Counted from the stretch's first letter, positions 31,121 to 40,800 are shown. The stretch is 64,000 nt of DNA from JADJRH01 sp046351455 (GCA_046351455.1 JAXLYM010000023.1:1-64000); one strand, 5' to 3'. Program-made: numbers and translations. The notes: generated by a model not told the origin, from the sequence alone.

Positions 31121-33250
31121 ATGGTGAGAACGGACGCGAACGAGATCGCCCTGCGCGCGATCGGCGCCATCCTGGATGCGGCCAAGCCGTTCGAGGTGGA
31201 CATCGACGGGACGAAGGTCACCTGCACCATCACGCGGCGGGCGCCGGAGCCCTGGCCGGCGGCCGGCATCAAGCACGCCTCCCCTCCGGCCGATGGACGC
31301 TGGCCCGCAGCCGTGGAAGTCGCCTGCGCCTGGGAGGGAGGGAAGTGCCTGCTGCGCTTCGAGGCCGCGGTCGCCAGCGGCGGCAGGTACGATCAAGACG
31401 TCGCGGCCCTCGTTCGCCTCGCGGAGCGGCCACAACAGGTTGTCTGGTTCAACATGGGGGCCCGCATCCAGTCTCTCGAAGATGGCGCTCAACTCCACGT
31501 CAAGCTCGGCGTCACTCTGGCCAAGCGCAAAGAGACGACGCCTCGCGCAGAGGCCGATCGCCTGAACGAGGCCGTGATGAGCTTGCTTGGCAAATCGGGC
31601 CTGCCGAGCTTCGGCTTGGGCGGCGCGGAGGGGTGCGTCATCGACATTCCGTCGGGCAAGGTCTCTCCCAGTCCGGAGGAGGCGTTCCGTCGCTTCATCC
31701 ACGTCGCGCTCCTGAAGCTCGACTTCATCGATCTCGACGAGCGCGCAAAGGCGCGGGGCAAACCGCTCTTCGACATCTCGAAGCTGGGGTTCGACAAGAG
31801 AGCCATGGTCGAAGCGGCGAAGGCTGTTGTGGACGCGGGGGCGGCTGGACCGACTGCGGAGGAGGACGAGGCGCCCTCGTCGGAGCCAACCGCGATCCCG
31901 CTGAACGTGATCCTCTTCGGCCCACCCGGGACCGGAAAGACCTTCGCGCTCCGAGAGAGGTATTTCCCTCGGTTCACCCGCTCGCCGGAGCAGAATGAGG
32001 CGCCTGAGGCTCTCTCCGAGGTGCTCCGGGACCTGAGCTGGTATCAGGTCGTCGCCCTGGCGCTGGACGCTCTCGGGAGACCAGCCAAGGTCGATGACAT
32101 CGTCCAGCACCCTTATCTTCAAGCGCACCTCCTGACGTCGGACGCGAAGAGATCGTCCCTCCCGTGGATCATCGTGAACAACCTCGGATGGCACACCGTG
32201 GAGTCGAACACCATCGTGAAGGGGAAGCGCCACGGCGAGCCCTTGTTCGACAAAGGCGCCGACGGTGCGTGGAAGTTGGCCGAGGGGTTGCCGGACGACC
32301 TCCTCGCGATCAAAGCCAGCCTCGTCGCTCCCCGGACCAGCGGCCCGGTCTCCGACTTCACCTTTCTCACATTCCACCAGGCGTACGGATACGAGGACTT
32401 CATCGAAGGCATCCGCCCACGCGTCCTCCACGCGGTCGATGAGTCCAGCGGAAGCCTCGCGTACCGGCTCGAAGATGGCGTGTTCAAGCGGGCTGTGCTC
32501 GCCGCGCTTAGGCTCGCGAGCTGGGACGGGACGATCGAAGAGTTTTGCCTCCTCCCCCCGGCCGAACGGAAGCGGAGGCTCGCGGGCGCCAGGCCTTATG
32601 CCGTGTTCATCGACGAGATCAACCGCGGCAATGTAGCCCGGGTGTTCGGCGAGCTCATCACCCTGCTCGAACCCGACAAGCGCCTCGGAGCCGAGCACGA
32701 GGTGATCGCCACGCTGCCGTATTCAGGCCATCGCTTCGGGGTGCCGTCGAACCTCCATGTCATCGGCACCATGAACACGGCTGACCGCAGCGTCGAGGCG
32801 CTCGATGCGGCGCTGCGCAGGCGCTTCGAGTTCGAGGAGCTCTTGCCCCTCCCGTCGACGCTGAGCTTCGCGATGGAGGGCAAGATCGACCTGGAGGCGA
32901 TGCTGCGCACCATCAACCACCGCATCGAGAAGCTCCTCGATCGAGACCACTGTATCGGACACGCCTACTTCCTGGAGCTGCAGAAGGCGCCGACGCTCGA
33001 AGGGCTGAAGCGCGTCTTCCGAACCAAGGTCCTCCCCCTGCTCCAGGAGCACTTCTTCGGCGACTGGGGAAAGATCGGGCTGATTGTCGGGGAAAAGTTC
33101 GTGCAGCGGAAGGACCGAGGGAGAGCGGTGCTCGCCGATTTTCCCCACGAGGACAGAGAGACCTTCGAAGGGCGCGCCACCTGGGAGATCACCGATACTC
33201 GAGTGCTCACCGACGCGGATTTTCGCGCCATCTACGAGCATGCGACATAA
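31121..33250 (+). CDS. mcrB: McrB-like AAA+ GTPase subunit of type IV restriction
   Basis: This is a 709-aa protein starting at the ATG at 31121. Residues about 1-250 form a target-recognition region unlike the EcoMcrB domain (it starts RTDANEIALRAIGAILDAAK). The AAA+ motor follows: Walker A GPPGTGKT (267-274), Walker B VFIDEINRGN (Asp498, Glu499), the McrB signature MNTADRS (551-557) and the arginine-rich sensor ALDAALRRRFEF. About 110 residues lie between Walker A and DFTFLTFHQAYGYEDF, an insertion often seen in McrB relatives. The motor translocates DNA for the McrC nuclease, whose gene overlaps by 11 bp. A divergent N-terminus implies a different modified-base target (inference). Confidence 0.93.
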   Translation: MVRTDANEIALRAIGAILDAAKPFEVDIDGTKVTCTITRRAPEPWPAAGIKHASPPADGRWPAAVEVACAWEGGKCLLRFEAAVASGGRYDQDVAALVRLAERPQQVVWFNMGARIQSLEDGAQLHVKLGVTLAKRKETTPRAEADRLNEAVMSLLGKSGLPSFGLGGAEGCVIDIPSGKVSPSPEEAFRRFIHVALLKLDFIDLDERAKARGKPLFDISKLGFDKRAMVEAAKAVVDAGAAGPTAEEDEAPSSEPTAIPLNVILFGPPGTGKTFALRERYFPRFTRSPEQNEAPEALSEVLRDLSWYQVVALALDALGRPAKVDDIVQHPYLQAHLLTSDAKRSSLPWIIVNNLGWHTVESNTIVKGKRHGEPLFDKGADGAWKLAEGLPDDLLAIKASLVAPRTSGPVSDFTFLTFHQAYGYEDFIEGIRPRVLHAVDESSGSLAYRLEDGVFKRAVLAALRLASWDGTIEEFCLLPPAERKRRLAGARPYAVFIDEINRGNVARVFGELITLLEPDKRLGAEHEVIATLPYSGHRFGVPSNLHVIGTMNTADRSVEALDAALRRRFEFEELLPLPSTLSFAMEGKIDLEAMLRTINHRIEKLLDRDHCIGHAYFLELQKAPTLEGLKRVFRTKVLPLLQEHFFGDWGKIGLIVGEKFVQRKDRGRAVLADFPHEDRETFEGRATWEITDTRVLTDADFRAIYEHAT

Positions 33251-34544
33251 CGTCGAGCTCTTCGAGCATGAGACGGTACGTGTCGGCGATGCCCTTCGCG
33301 TCCGCCGCGGCGGCCCGCGCCACTTGACCGACGCGGATCACGGCCTCCTCGCGCGCTTCAACGATGCGCATGGCGGTCACTTCTTCCGGCTCGGCCATCG
33401 GAGCATCACCACGACTCAATACGTCGGATACCTCGAGGTCGGCGATCTCACGATCGAGATCTTGCCCAAGGCCGACCGCGCCCCCGTGCACGCGGACAGC
33501 GCCTTCGTCTGGCGCCGGGGCCTGCTCGAAATGCTCAACGTCGCGACGGATCTCCGCCTGGAGAGCCCCGGTCCGGCGTCCCAATTGGCCGGTCGCGCGA
33601 CGCTGCTCGAGCTCTTCGTGCGGCGCTTCGTGGACGAAGTCGAGCGGCTGGTGCACGAGGGGCTCGCAAAAGGCTACCGTGACGAGGAGGCAAACGGCCC
33701 GACCTATCGCGGTAAGCTGCTCTTTTCCCAGCAGCTGCGCGAGAACCTTGTCCGGGCGGACCGATTCTATGTCCGGTATTCGACCTTCGATCGGGACATC
33801 GTGGTGAACCGGATCTTGCGCGAAGCGCTCGATGCCCTCCTCGGTCTCGCGCTCTCCAGCGGTCTCGCGGCCAGAGCGGCAGCGTGCGCGGCCACCTTCC
33901 CCGAGGTCCGAGGCATTCGCGTCACGAGCGAGATGCTGGACCGCGTCGTCCTGGGTCGTTCGACTGCCCGTTACCGCGACGCGCTCCTGCTCGCTCGGAT
34001 GATCCTGGAGCAGCGGGCGCCCGAGCTGCGCGCAGGACAGGTGCCGGTCTTTGCCATCCTCTTCGACATGAACCTCCTGTGGGAGCGCTACGTCGCCTCC
34101 TTGTTCCGGCGGGCCGCGGGATCACGGTTCGATGTGTCCACGCAGGAGAGCAGGTCCCTATGGCGCGAACCGGGGAAGGCGAGTCGGAGCGTCCGACCGG
34201 ATTTGGTGGTGCGACCGCACGGCGAAAAGACAGTCCTCCTCGTGGCAGACACGAAGTGGAAGGTCGCGCCCGACGGGACTCCGAGCGACGATGATCTGAA
34301 GCAGATGTTCGTCTACAACGAGCTTTTCGGCTCGCCGCGGGCCATCTTGCTCTACCCGAGCACGGGTTCTGCGGTCGGCCGCGTGGGGCAGTATGCCGAC
34401 CGGACACGGCCTCATGGTTGCGAGACAATGCATCTCGGCGTCGTCGCGCAGCACGCGTGGAGAGAACAGCAGATGATCGCTCGGATCGAGGTGTTGCTCC
34501 AATCTCTGGTGGATCCCGCCGCCTCCGCGCGCGCCGGCGCGTGA
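33240..34544 (+). CDS. mcrC: McrC-like nuclease subunit
   Basis: This is a 434-aa protein. The ATG at 33240 overlaps the last 11 bp of mcrB, the usual translational coupling. The N-terminal half includes the McrC text YVGYLEVGDLTIEILPKADR, which docks on the McrB ring. The nuclease domain lies near the C-terminus: Asp321 in RPDLVVR and Asp337-Thr-Lys339 in VADTKWK form the PD-(D/E)XK site, followed by DLKQMFVYNELF and AILLYPS. Length is above Escherichia coli McrC (348 aa) but normal for the family. It ends 60 bp from the convergent right Rpn-like copy. Confidence 0.93.
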   Translation: MRHNVELFEHETVRVGDALRVRRGGPRHLTDADHGLLARFNDAHGGHFFRLGHRSITTTQYVGYLEVGDLTIEILPKADRAPVHADSAFVWRRGLLEMLNVATDLRLESPGPASQLAGRATLLELFVRRFVDEVERLVHEGLAKGYRDEEANGPTYRGKLLFSQQLRENLVRADRFYVRYSTFDRDIVVNRILREALDALLGLALSSGLAARAAACAATFPEVRGIRVTSEMLDRVVLGRSTARYRDALLLARMILEQRAPELRAGQVPVFAILFDMNLLWERYVASLFRRAAGSRFDVSTQESRSLWREPGKASRSVRPDLVVRPHGEKTVLLVADTKWKVAPDGTPSDDDLKQMFVYNELFGSPRAILLYPSTGSAVGRVGQYADRTRPHGCETMHLGVVAQHAWREQQMIARIEVLLQSLVDPAASARAGA

Positions 34545-34604
34545 TCCGGTCTTGGCGCTAACCAGCACGGGAATCGCGCGGTCGTGACAGCACGCTCGCC
34601 GCTC

Positions 34605-35555
34605 TCAGGTGCCTGTCCCGCCAGCCGTCGGCTCGCGGAAGACGTCGGCCACCGACTTCGCTCCGAGGGCGTTGGTGAACCAGCGCTCGATGGTTTGCTC
34701 GTCGGTGCACCCGGCGATGCGCGCTTGATCCTCCGGCGAAAGCCGGAGCCTCAGGCGGGACATCAGCAGAAAAAGAGCCTCGCGTTTGCCTTCGAGCTTG
34801 CCCACCGCCTTGCCCCTCTCCTCGCCCTCCAGCTCGCCCTTCGCTTCCCCTTGCTCGAAGATCTCCCGAAGAAAAGGCGGGAGTTGGTCTTTGTAACCCG
34901 GCTGGCTCATCTGCTCCATGGCTTGCTTCTCCAAGGCTCGCTTCATCGGGTCCCGCAGGATGTCGTGCAGGACCCGAAAGTACACCGCTCCGCGGGCCGG
35001 TTCCAGTTGAAGGAGCGCCTGCACCGCCGCGCGCAACACCGCGAGGCCGCGCGGGCCGTTTCCGTGGGCCATCGCGGAGAGCAACGTGAGCTCCGGATCG
35101 ACCTCCGCCGCCGCGAGATCGGTCACCTCCGGCACCACTTTCGGACCCAGCACCAGCGGACGCACCGCCGACAAACCCAACCCCAGATCGATCGACCGAG
35201 AGGCCCACTCGGCCACGCGATGTTCGGACGTCACCACGAGCAACGCCACCGGCCGGCGGTTTCGCGAGCGCAGCGCCGTCAAATAACTCGGCCACGAAAA
35301 CTCCTTCTCCGGATCGATCGCCCGCTGCGCCTCCACGAGGAGCGACAGCACGATCTCATCCACGGAGTTGCGCAGCTCCAGCACCAAGTCGGCCTGAAGC
35401 TCGACTGGCATCATCTGATCGAGCGTCGACTCTGCCACCGTCACGGACGTGTGCGCTGGAATGGGCTGATGAAGAAGACCCTCCACCAGGCGCGGGGCCA
35501 ACGGCGGATTCTGGCGAAACATGTCGACGACCCCTTGATGCTCCAACGTCGGCAT
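34605..35555 (-). CDS. Rpn/YhgA-like PD-(D/E)XK nuclease family protein, right copy
   Basis: This is a 316-aa protein, starting at the ATG at 35555 with the same N-terminus MPTLEHQGVVDMFRQNPPLA as the left copy. Nuclease residues Asp56 and Glu75-x-Gln77 (ADLVLEL, LVEAQRA) are conserved. Differences cluster in the C-terminal Gly/Glu/Lys ladder, which is four residues longer (GEAKGELEGEERGKAVGK), and in scattered substitutions. With both copies intact, recent duplication or repeated insertion of the same module is likely. The arrangement resembles mobile modules that carry defence genes between them. Confidence 0.8.
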   Translation of the reverse strand: MPTLEHQGVVDMFRQNPPLAPRLVEGLLHQPIPAHTSVTVAESTLDQMMPVELQADLVLELRNSVDEIVLSLLVEAQRAIDPEKEFSWPSYLTALRSRNRRPVALLVVTSEHRVAEWASRSIDLGLGLSAVRPLVLGPKVVPEVTDLAAAEVDPELTLLSAMAHGNGPRGLAVLRAAVQALLQLEPARGAVYFRVLHDILRDPMKRALEKQAMEQMSQPGYKDQLPPFLREIFEQGEAKGELEGEERGKAVGKLEGKREALFLLMSRLRLRLSPEDQARIAGCTDEQTIERWFTNALGAKSVADVFREPTAGGTGT

Positions 35556-35686
35556 GGAGTGCACACTATGGATGGGCAGCGGAGGTGACAAGGAGAAAAC
35601 AGCGGGAGAAGACGATTGTTCAATTCGGCATCTTTATTTCGAAATCGTATCGAACGTGGCTTTTTTTGTGCAACGCTCTCCCACCC
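34605..35686 (-). repeat. Right long direct repeat of the island
   Basis: This is the counterpart of 24476-25544 in the same orientation, covering the Rpn-like gene and about 130 bp upstream. Similarity fades beyond CTCTCCCACCC on the upstream side and begins at CTCAGGTGCC on the downstream side. Confidence 0.8.
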
Positions 35687-36040
35687 GAGTTGGAGCGTCG
35701 AGCCTACCCGAATGGCCTTCTACGTCGTGCCATGGGGGGAGGAGAAGCTCAGCGATCGGGTTCCGGGATCAATGGGATGAGCTGCGTACACGCGGCGGCC
35801 GAGGGCGCGCGGTGCTTGGAGACGCAGGTGGATCGCGGGAATCACAGCCCGTACGTGCTTTCTCCCGAACCTTTTTTGCGCCTGACTTTCGGCGGCCGTA
35901 GCGCGTGCGGTCGGCCGCGGTAGACTCTCTACTACCGGCGGGAGAAACGAGGTCGGCGTCAAGGCGTGGTGCATCTACAATGAGGATTTCTCCGCAGGTA
36001 AACGTTCGAAGAAAGAAAAGTCACCGAAGAGGGGGGAGCG
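35687..36040. other. Non-coding edge of the island
   Basis: No supported gene. Bases 35771-35839 resemble 27356-27426. The 3' part supplies the leader and ribosome-binding site (GGGGGGAG at 36031-36038) of the Cys-rich lipoprotein gene. Confidence 0.5.
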
Positions 36041-36361
36041 ATGGCTTCGAAAGCGCATGTGGTAAGTGCTCTGTCGTTCCTGATTTGGGGTGGATCCATC
36101 GTTCTCGCCGGTTGCCTGGCAGAGTCCGGCTCCGACGGGAAAGATCACGACGCGGAGCATGTGGGCGAAGCAGAACAAGCCGGGCACTATTGCGGCTGCG
36201 GAGGTCCGCCCTGTCACTGTCTGGCCCGGTGTGGCTCTTGGGCGCCGGACCACTGGGAGGATATCGGCCAGCCGGACCCCGGCCACTGCGACCAAATGGT
36301 CAATGACTACTGCCAAGACAGGGGAGGCAACAACGGCGCCTGCTGGGGTGAAGTTTACTGA
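36041..36361 (+). CDS. Small Cys-rich lipoprotein
   Basis: This is a 106-aa protein. The ATG at 36041 follows a strong ribosome-binding site. The lipoprotein signal is MASKAHVVSALSFLIWGGSI with lipobox VLAGC (Cys25). After an acidic linker comes a Cys/His-rich module (HYCGCGGPPCHCLARCGSWA, HCDQMVNDYCQDRGG, ACWGEVY) that would form disulfides or bind metal outside the cell. A further Cys-rich stretch continues at once in another frame (to 36497), so this protein may be truncated by a frameshift. I know no family for it. Confidence 0.7.
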   Translation: MASKAHVVSALSFLIWGGSIVLAGCLAESGSDGKDHDAEHVGEAEQAGHYCGCGGPPCHCLARCGSWAPDHWEDIGQPDPGHCDQMVNDYCQDRGGNNGACWGEVY

Positions 36362-36497
36362 ATCGAAGTGCCTGTGGCACATCAGGTGCGCCAGGTCCTT
36401 GGACTGTCGCGCTTCAAAGGGGGGCAGTCCAATGCCGGGCGACCAGAAGGAGTGCTGTGACGGCGGTGCTTGCGGTGGGAGGTGCACCTGCAACTGA
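36350..36497 (+). other. Cys-rich coding-like tail in a shifted frame
   Basis: The frame through 36497 reads KCLWHIRCARSLDCRASKGG followed by KECCDGGACGGRCTCN and a stop. The Cys density equals that of the lipoprotein just upstream, which suggests one longer gene (36041-36497) broken by a single indel near 36340-36360. Confidence 0.45.
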
Positions 36498-36634
36498 CGC
36501 ATGAGGTGGCGCAGCGCCCACCAACCCACCAGACAGCGCCTCGTGGAGCGCACGAAAGCATGGATTGCAGTCGCACCCTGTTGCGCCGTCCCAGAAAGCG
36601 GCCATACCATGGCGCCACCGGAAGGAGACTTCGC

Positions 36635-38951
36635 ATGACCGAGCTGATCCTCACGACCTACGATTGGGTTCCTCCGCCTCCGCGGGGCTTTGTGCGGGAC
36701 CTGCGCGTGCGCTGGGCGCTGGAAGAGGCCGGGCTGCCCTATCGCGTCGAGAGCACGCCGTTTCGCGAGCGGGGGCGGCGCGTGTCAAGATAGATGTCCG
36801 ATAAACCATCACGAGACAGGGAAGGCGATTGGCTGGATGCGCACCTCCTGCTTGATGGGGTTGAGGTACACGGCGCCGACGGGCGACCAGTTGCGCGTCG
36901 GGCCCCGTCCAGCGGCGTGGCGCGCGCTTGCCTGGGTGTAGAGCACGTGGCGGCGCGCCAGGATCGCCTTGTCTCGTCCGCGTGCGCGCTGGGCGTCACG
37001 TACCGAAGGCCGCCGTGCAGGTGCTCGGTGGTACCAGGTCGCAAATCCCTCCACCCACGCACGAGCGGATCGATGTTTGCAAAGGGCTTGTCTGGGTACT
37101 CCAGGGTGGTACTTCAGCGTCCGAAACAGGGCCTTGCAAAGGGGTTGTCGTCGCTGACGCCGGGGCGGTTGAAGGACGCAACCACCCCGAGCCGCTGAAG
37201 CGTCGCGAGCATCGTCGAGCCCCATCGGCCCGCCATTGTCCGCGTGAAGCACCAGCCGCCCGGCGTCCGCTCCTCCGACGCAATCGCCACTTGATAAGCC
37301 GAGCTGCGTGCGTCGCGCTCTCCTCGACGTGCACCTCCCAGCCCACGATCTTCCGACTGTATACATCCATCACCAGGTACAGGTAATAAAAGGCTCCTCT
37401 CACCGCGCTGCGCAGATACGTGATGTCCCACGACCACATGATTCGGCCCGCGCGCGATGTGCTCTCTCGGACGGGTCGACTTCGATGGACGGCTGTGGCT
37501 TCGGTGCGCCAACTGGCCCGCTTCCCGCAGCACGCGGTAGAACGTCGACTCGCTGGCGATGTACGTCCCTCGGTCCGCCAGCAAGGGTACGTGATCCGTC
37601 GCGGCGACAGGTCGCGGAACGCCACGCTGTTGGCCGTCTCCAGCACCCGCTGCCGCTCCGCCTCGTCGAGCTTGTGCGCCGGCGGCGTGCTGGGGCCGGT
37701 GCGAAAACCGCCGCCGCCTTCGAGGCGCCAGCGCAAGAGCGTGCGCGCGGCGAGGCCGAGCACCTCCGCACACCGCTCTTCGCGCGCTCCGTCGCGCATC
37801 GCTTCGTCGACGAGGCGCAAGATCTTTCGCTCTTCGGCTCCGTGTCGTCGTCCCCGTCCTTCCACAGGGCGTGGACTTTTTTTACCAGGAGCGCCGCCGC
37901 CCCGCCAGCGCCTTGTCCTTGCGACGAAGCTCCTTTCCAGTTGCTGCACGCGCTTCTGCTCGGCGCGACTGGGATCTCGCGCCCCCGAGCCCTTCGAGCG
38001 CCGCGGCACGCCACTGCCGCAGCGTCGCCTCGTGCAGCCCCTCGCGCCTCAAGAACGCCCCCAGCTCCGCGCCGCTCAGCTTCGAGCTGTCCAGCACGGC
38101 TTCAGGCGCTCCTCCGCGCTCCAGTCCTCGGGGTGCCGCGGGCCTTGGGCGGCGGCGTGGGCTCGGGGACGGCTCGGTGACCTGCGGCGGATCCTTCGAC
38201 ATGTCCGCCACCGTAGCTCGGGACGCGCGCAACCACCTCGAAAGCGTCGGTTGCGAAATGCCGGTCTCGCTCGCCAGAGCTGTCGCCGTCTTGCCCCGCG
38301 GACCCGTCATCCGCTGCACCATCTTCGACTTGAACCCTTCGCTGTACTCCATCATCCTGTCGCCACTCTCCGCCTCCTGCTACGAAGATCCAGACTCCGA
38401 CTTGAACCGCCGGACAGGATCAAACGGGGTGACAACTATCCTGACGCAGGGGGGGGGGCCGAGCACTTCGCGCATCAACCGTTCGGACAAGTGCCGTGGC
38501 TGACGGACGGCGACATCTCCATCTTCGAGAGCGGCGCCATCCTGCTTCACCTCGGCGAACGAAGTCCCAAGCTGATGCCCACCGATCCGCGCGGACGAAG
38601 TGAGGTCATCGAGTGGGTGTTCGCGGCGCTCAACTCCGTCGAGATGGCGAGTCAACCGTGGGTCCTCTCCAAGTTCTTCGGCGAGCCGGGGGATTCGCCG
38701 GGAGGAAGCGCATCGACTTTCCTCCAGCTACGACTCCAGCGCATGGAGACCGTCCTTTGAAGCGAATGGCTCTCGCAGGCTCCTTCTCGATTGCCGATCT
38801 CCCTGATGGCGGACGTGCTGCGCCCTGTCCATAAATTCCGACGGGCTCGCGGCGTATCCGGCGTGCAAGGACTACATGAGCCGCGCGATCGCACGCCCCG
38901 CGTTCGTGAAGGCCCACGCGACCAGATGGCGCATTTTGCCGCCGCAGACTG
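36635..38951 (+). pseudogene. Glutathione S-transferase gene split by an insertion sequence
   Basis: The ATG at 36635, with GGAAGGAG upstream, opens the thioredoxin-fold half (MTELILTTYDWVPPPPRGFV, then VRWALEEAGLPYRVEST). The text stops at FRERG where the IS begins. It resumes after 38450 with AEHFAHQPFGQVPWLTDGD, ISIFESGAILLHLGE and the helical C-terminal domain (EVIEWVFAALNSVEMASQPW). A frameshift near 38750 separates the last part (MADVLRPVH, then MAHFAAAD before the stop near 38951). The intact enzyme would conjugate glutathione to electrophiles in the cytoplasm. As read, no full-length protein can form. Confidence 0.8.
36783..38445 (-). mobile_element. IS3-like insertion sequence with a broken transposase
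   Basis: The ends are imperfect inverted repeats: TGTCAAGATAGATGTC at the left and, on the opposite strand, TCAGGATAGTTGTCACC at the right. OrfA begins at 38355 on the minus strand (MMEYSEGFKSKMVQRMTGPR, HTH with ISQPTLSRWLR). OrfB has the rve core (MWSWDITYLRS, then YLYLVMDVYSRKIVGWEVH), the second Asp in VLHADNGGPM, and LFRTLKYHPGVP. Several frame changes interrupt orfB (near 38000, 37500 and 37200). Where family members have Glu before ALFRTLKY this one reads Lys. It is inserted in the GST gene at a G-rich site (GGGGGC on both sides), and cannot be active as read. Confidence 0.8.
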
Positions 38952-39364
38952 AACCTCACCCGATCTACAGCGCGTCCTCTTCAGGCGGGGAGATCCTCGT
39001 GCGCATCACCGACTGCACAAGCAAGCGAATACAGGCTCACGACAGCAACGGCGCGCTGACTGCACGGCTGGCGCCCGAGCGCGGATCTCGGCGGGGCGGC
39101 AACCGAATACAGCCATTCCTGCGGTCTCCAAGGCCTCGATCTCATTGGGCGATCCGGTCCGTGCTCCCGGATTCAGAGGGGCACGATTCGCGCATTTCTC
39201 CCTCGATGCGAGACTACGATGCGTTCATTCGCGGCGAGCTCCATCGCGCGGCCGCGCCGGCGAACTACACGATCGACTGCTTCGTCCCAGCAGCGAGGTC
39301 GCCTACAATGATGTTCTGAGGCGCTGCATGCCGGCGAGCACCGCGCCGCACGGGCGGTGGCTGG
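38952..39364 (+). other. Coding-like remnant, unrecognised
   Basis: A frame through 39319 contains SMRDYDAFIRGELHRAAAPA and NYTIDCFVPAA, and another frame continues VAYNDVLRRCMPAS. Codon use looks gene-like and the frames join across a shift, but I cannot name a family. It may be the 5' part of the following broken gene or a separate small gene. Confidence 0.4.
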
Positions 39365-40296
39365 GGGTGGGGCCGGATCAAGGAACTTCACGTACATCGG
39401 CGCGCTTCGGCCGCAACTGGCCATGATCTGGACGCGCGCCTCGACAACCTCCTGGAGCATCTCCTCTTCAAGCTGCTCTTCGCCGAGGCCACGGGGCCTC
39501 GATTATCTCTGCCTGCTCCTCGGGCGGCGCCGGCCTCCACGGCGACCTCGCCGACCGCGGCGGCCCCGGGGAAAGCGGTGCTCGCTCGGCTGGCCGAACA
39601 ACCGCTCGACGAGGAGCACGCCAAGGCGAGCCGCGCGCGTCGAGGCCGTGTTCGCGGCGCGCTGGGAGACCGGCGCGGAGATCCTCGCGCGCGTGGAGCG
39701 CATCCAGATGGAGTTCGTGCGGCGCCAGCTCCGCGTCACCAGCGTCTCCGAGAGCTGCCTCGCGAACCTCGACAAGATCCCCGATTTCGGAGAGGTCATC
39801 GGCTCGACGACCGCGGAGGGGTTCAATCTCCATTACCTCACTTGCACCGATCACTTCGCCTACGTGAAGGACCTCCACGCGCGCGACCGGATCGTCCCGA
39901 TGGTCGGCAACATCACCGATCCCGCCGCGATCGTCCGCGCCCGCGCTCGTCGAAGGCCTCTCTGCGCCTCTCCGCGGTCTATCTGTCGAACCTGGAGGAA
40001 TTCCTCCTCCAGCGCTACGTGATCGCGAATGACCGCATCGTGGAGCGGCCCAATCCGCACGGCGATCTCACGGGCTCCGCGGGCGCCGCGTACGAGGCGG
40101 CTCGTCGAGCAGTTGGAGGCGCTGCCCTGCGAGGACGACGCCGTCCTCGTTCGCTTCTTCTTCCCCGGCGAGCACCGGGGCCCCGCAGCCTGGGCGTGTT
40201 CCCCTGGCTCGAAGGACTACGTCTACGTTCCTGCGCGACTTCGTCCGCCGGTATCGCGCCGAACGGCCGGAGTCGGTCATGGCGACCTATGTTTGA
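39365..40296 (+). pseudogene. Uncharacterised conserved protein, frameshifted
   Basis: Joining frames gives a protein of about 310 residues: DLDARLDNLLEHLLFKLLFA, VFAARWETGAEILARVERIQ, FGEVIGSTTAEGFNLHYLTC, VYLSNLEEFLLQRYVIANDR and, near the end, VMATYV before the stop at 40294. The VYLSNLE text and the gene's place next to biosynthetic genes recall a family of unknown function present in Leptospira (LIC_10091-like) and myxobacteria; I am not certain of that name. At least four frame changes (near 39540, 39640, 39940 and 40090) break it. Confidence 0.55.
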
Positions 40297-40800
40297 ATCG
40301 TCCGCCGCTGCCTCTCGGAGGCGGGGATCACACATCTCGTATTCGGAAGCGCCGCCGGCACCGTCTACAGGTGGTCGCGGGCCCCGGCCGACATCGACGT
40401 CCTCGTGCAAAGCGACTCCTGGCTCCGATTCGCGCGCGTCTCCCCGACGCCACGCCCATCGCATCGAATGGCCTCCTCCTCGGCGAGGTCGAGATCTGGC
40501 TCGCGCCGATCGTCCTCCGCTTCGAAGAGCGGGCGTGCACGCTGCCGTTCGACGACGAGACCCTGGAGCACAGCGTTCGTCATGCGGTGTTCCGGGAGGT
40601 CGCTCGGGCCCGAAGATCAGCTCTTGATCAAGGCCGCGCTCCAGCGCTCCAGGCACGGCAAGGTCGACGTCGAAGACGCTCGGGCGCTCGTCCGGTACTG
40701 GGGCCGCGCACTCCTCGATCATGCCTATCTCGCGCGGCGCGCGGCGCGGTACGGGCTCACGGACCGACTCCTCCCCTTCGTGCCGGAGCTACCCCGATGA
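40297..40800 (+). pseudogene. Nucleotidyltransferase-fold protein, frameshifted
   Basis: RRCLSEAGITHLVFGSAAGT, then RAPADIDVLVQ, shows the GS-x(n)-DxD core of a Pol-beta-type nucleotidyltransferase. It continues as DATPIASNGLLLGEVEIWLA and, in a third frame, LGPEDQLLIKAALQRSRHGK with a helical end LTDRLLPFVPELPR. Such proteins transfer NMP groups or act as antibiotic-modifying or toxin enzymes. At least two frame changes (near 40430 and 40605) break it. Its TGA overlaps the ATG of the decarboxylase gene (ATGA), so the genes were co-translated. Confidence 0.6.
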
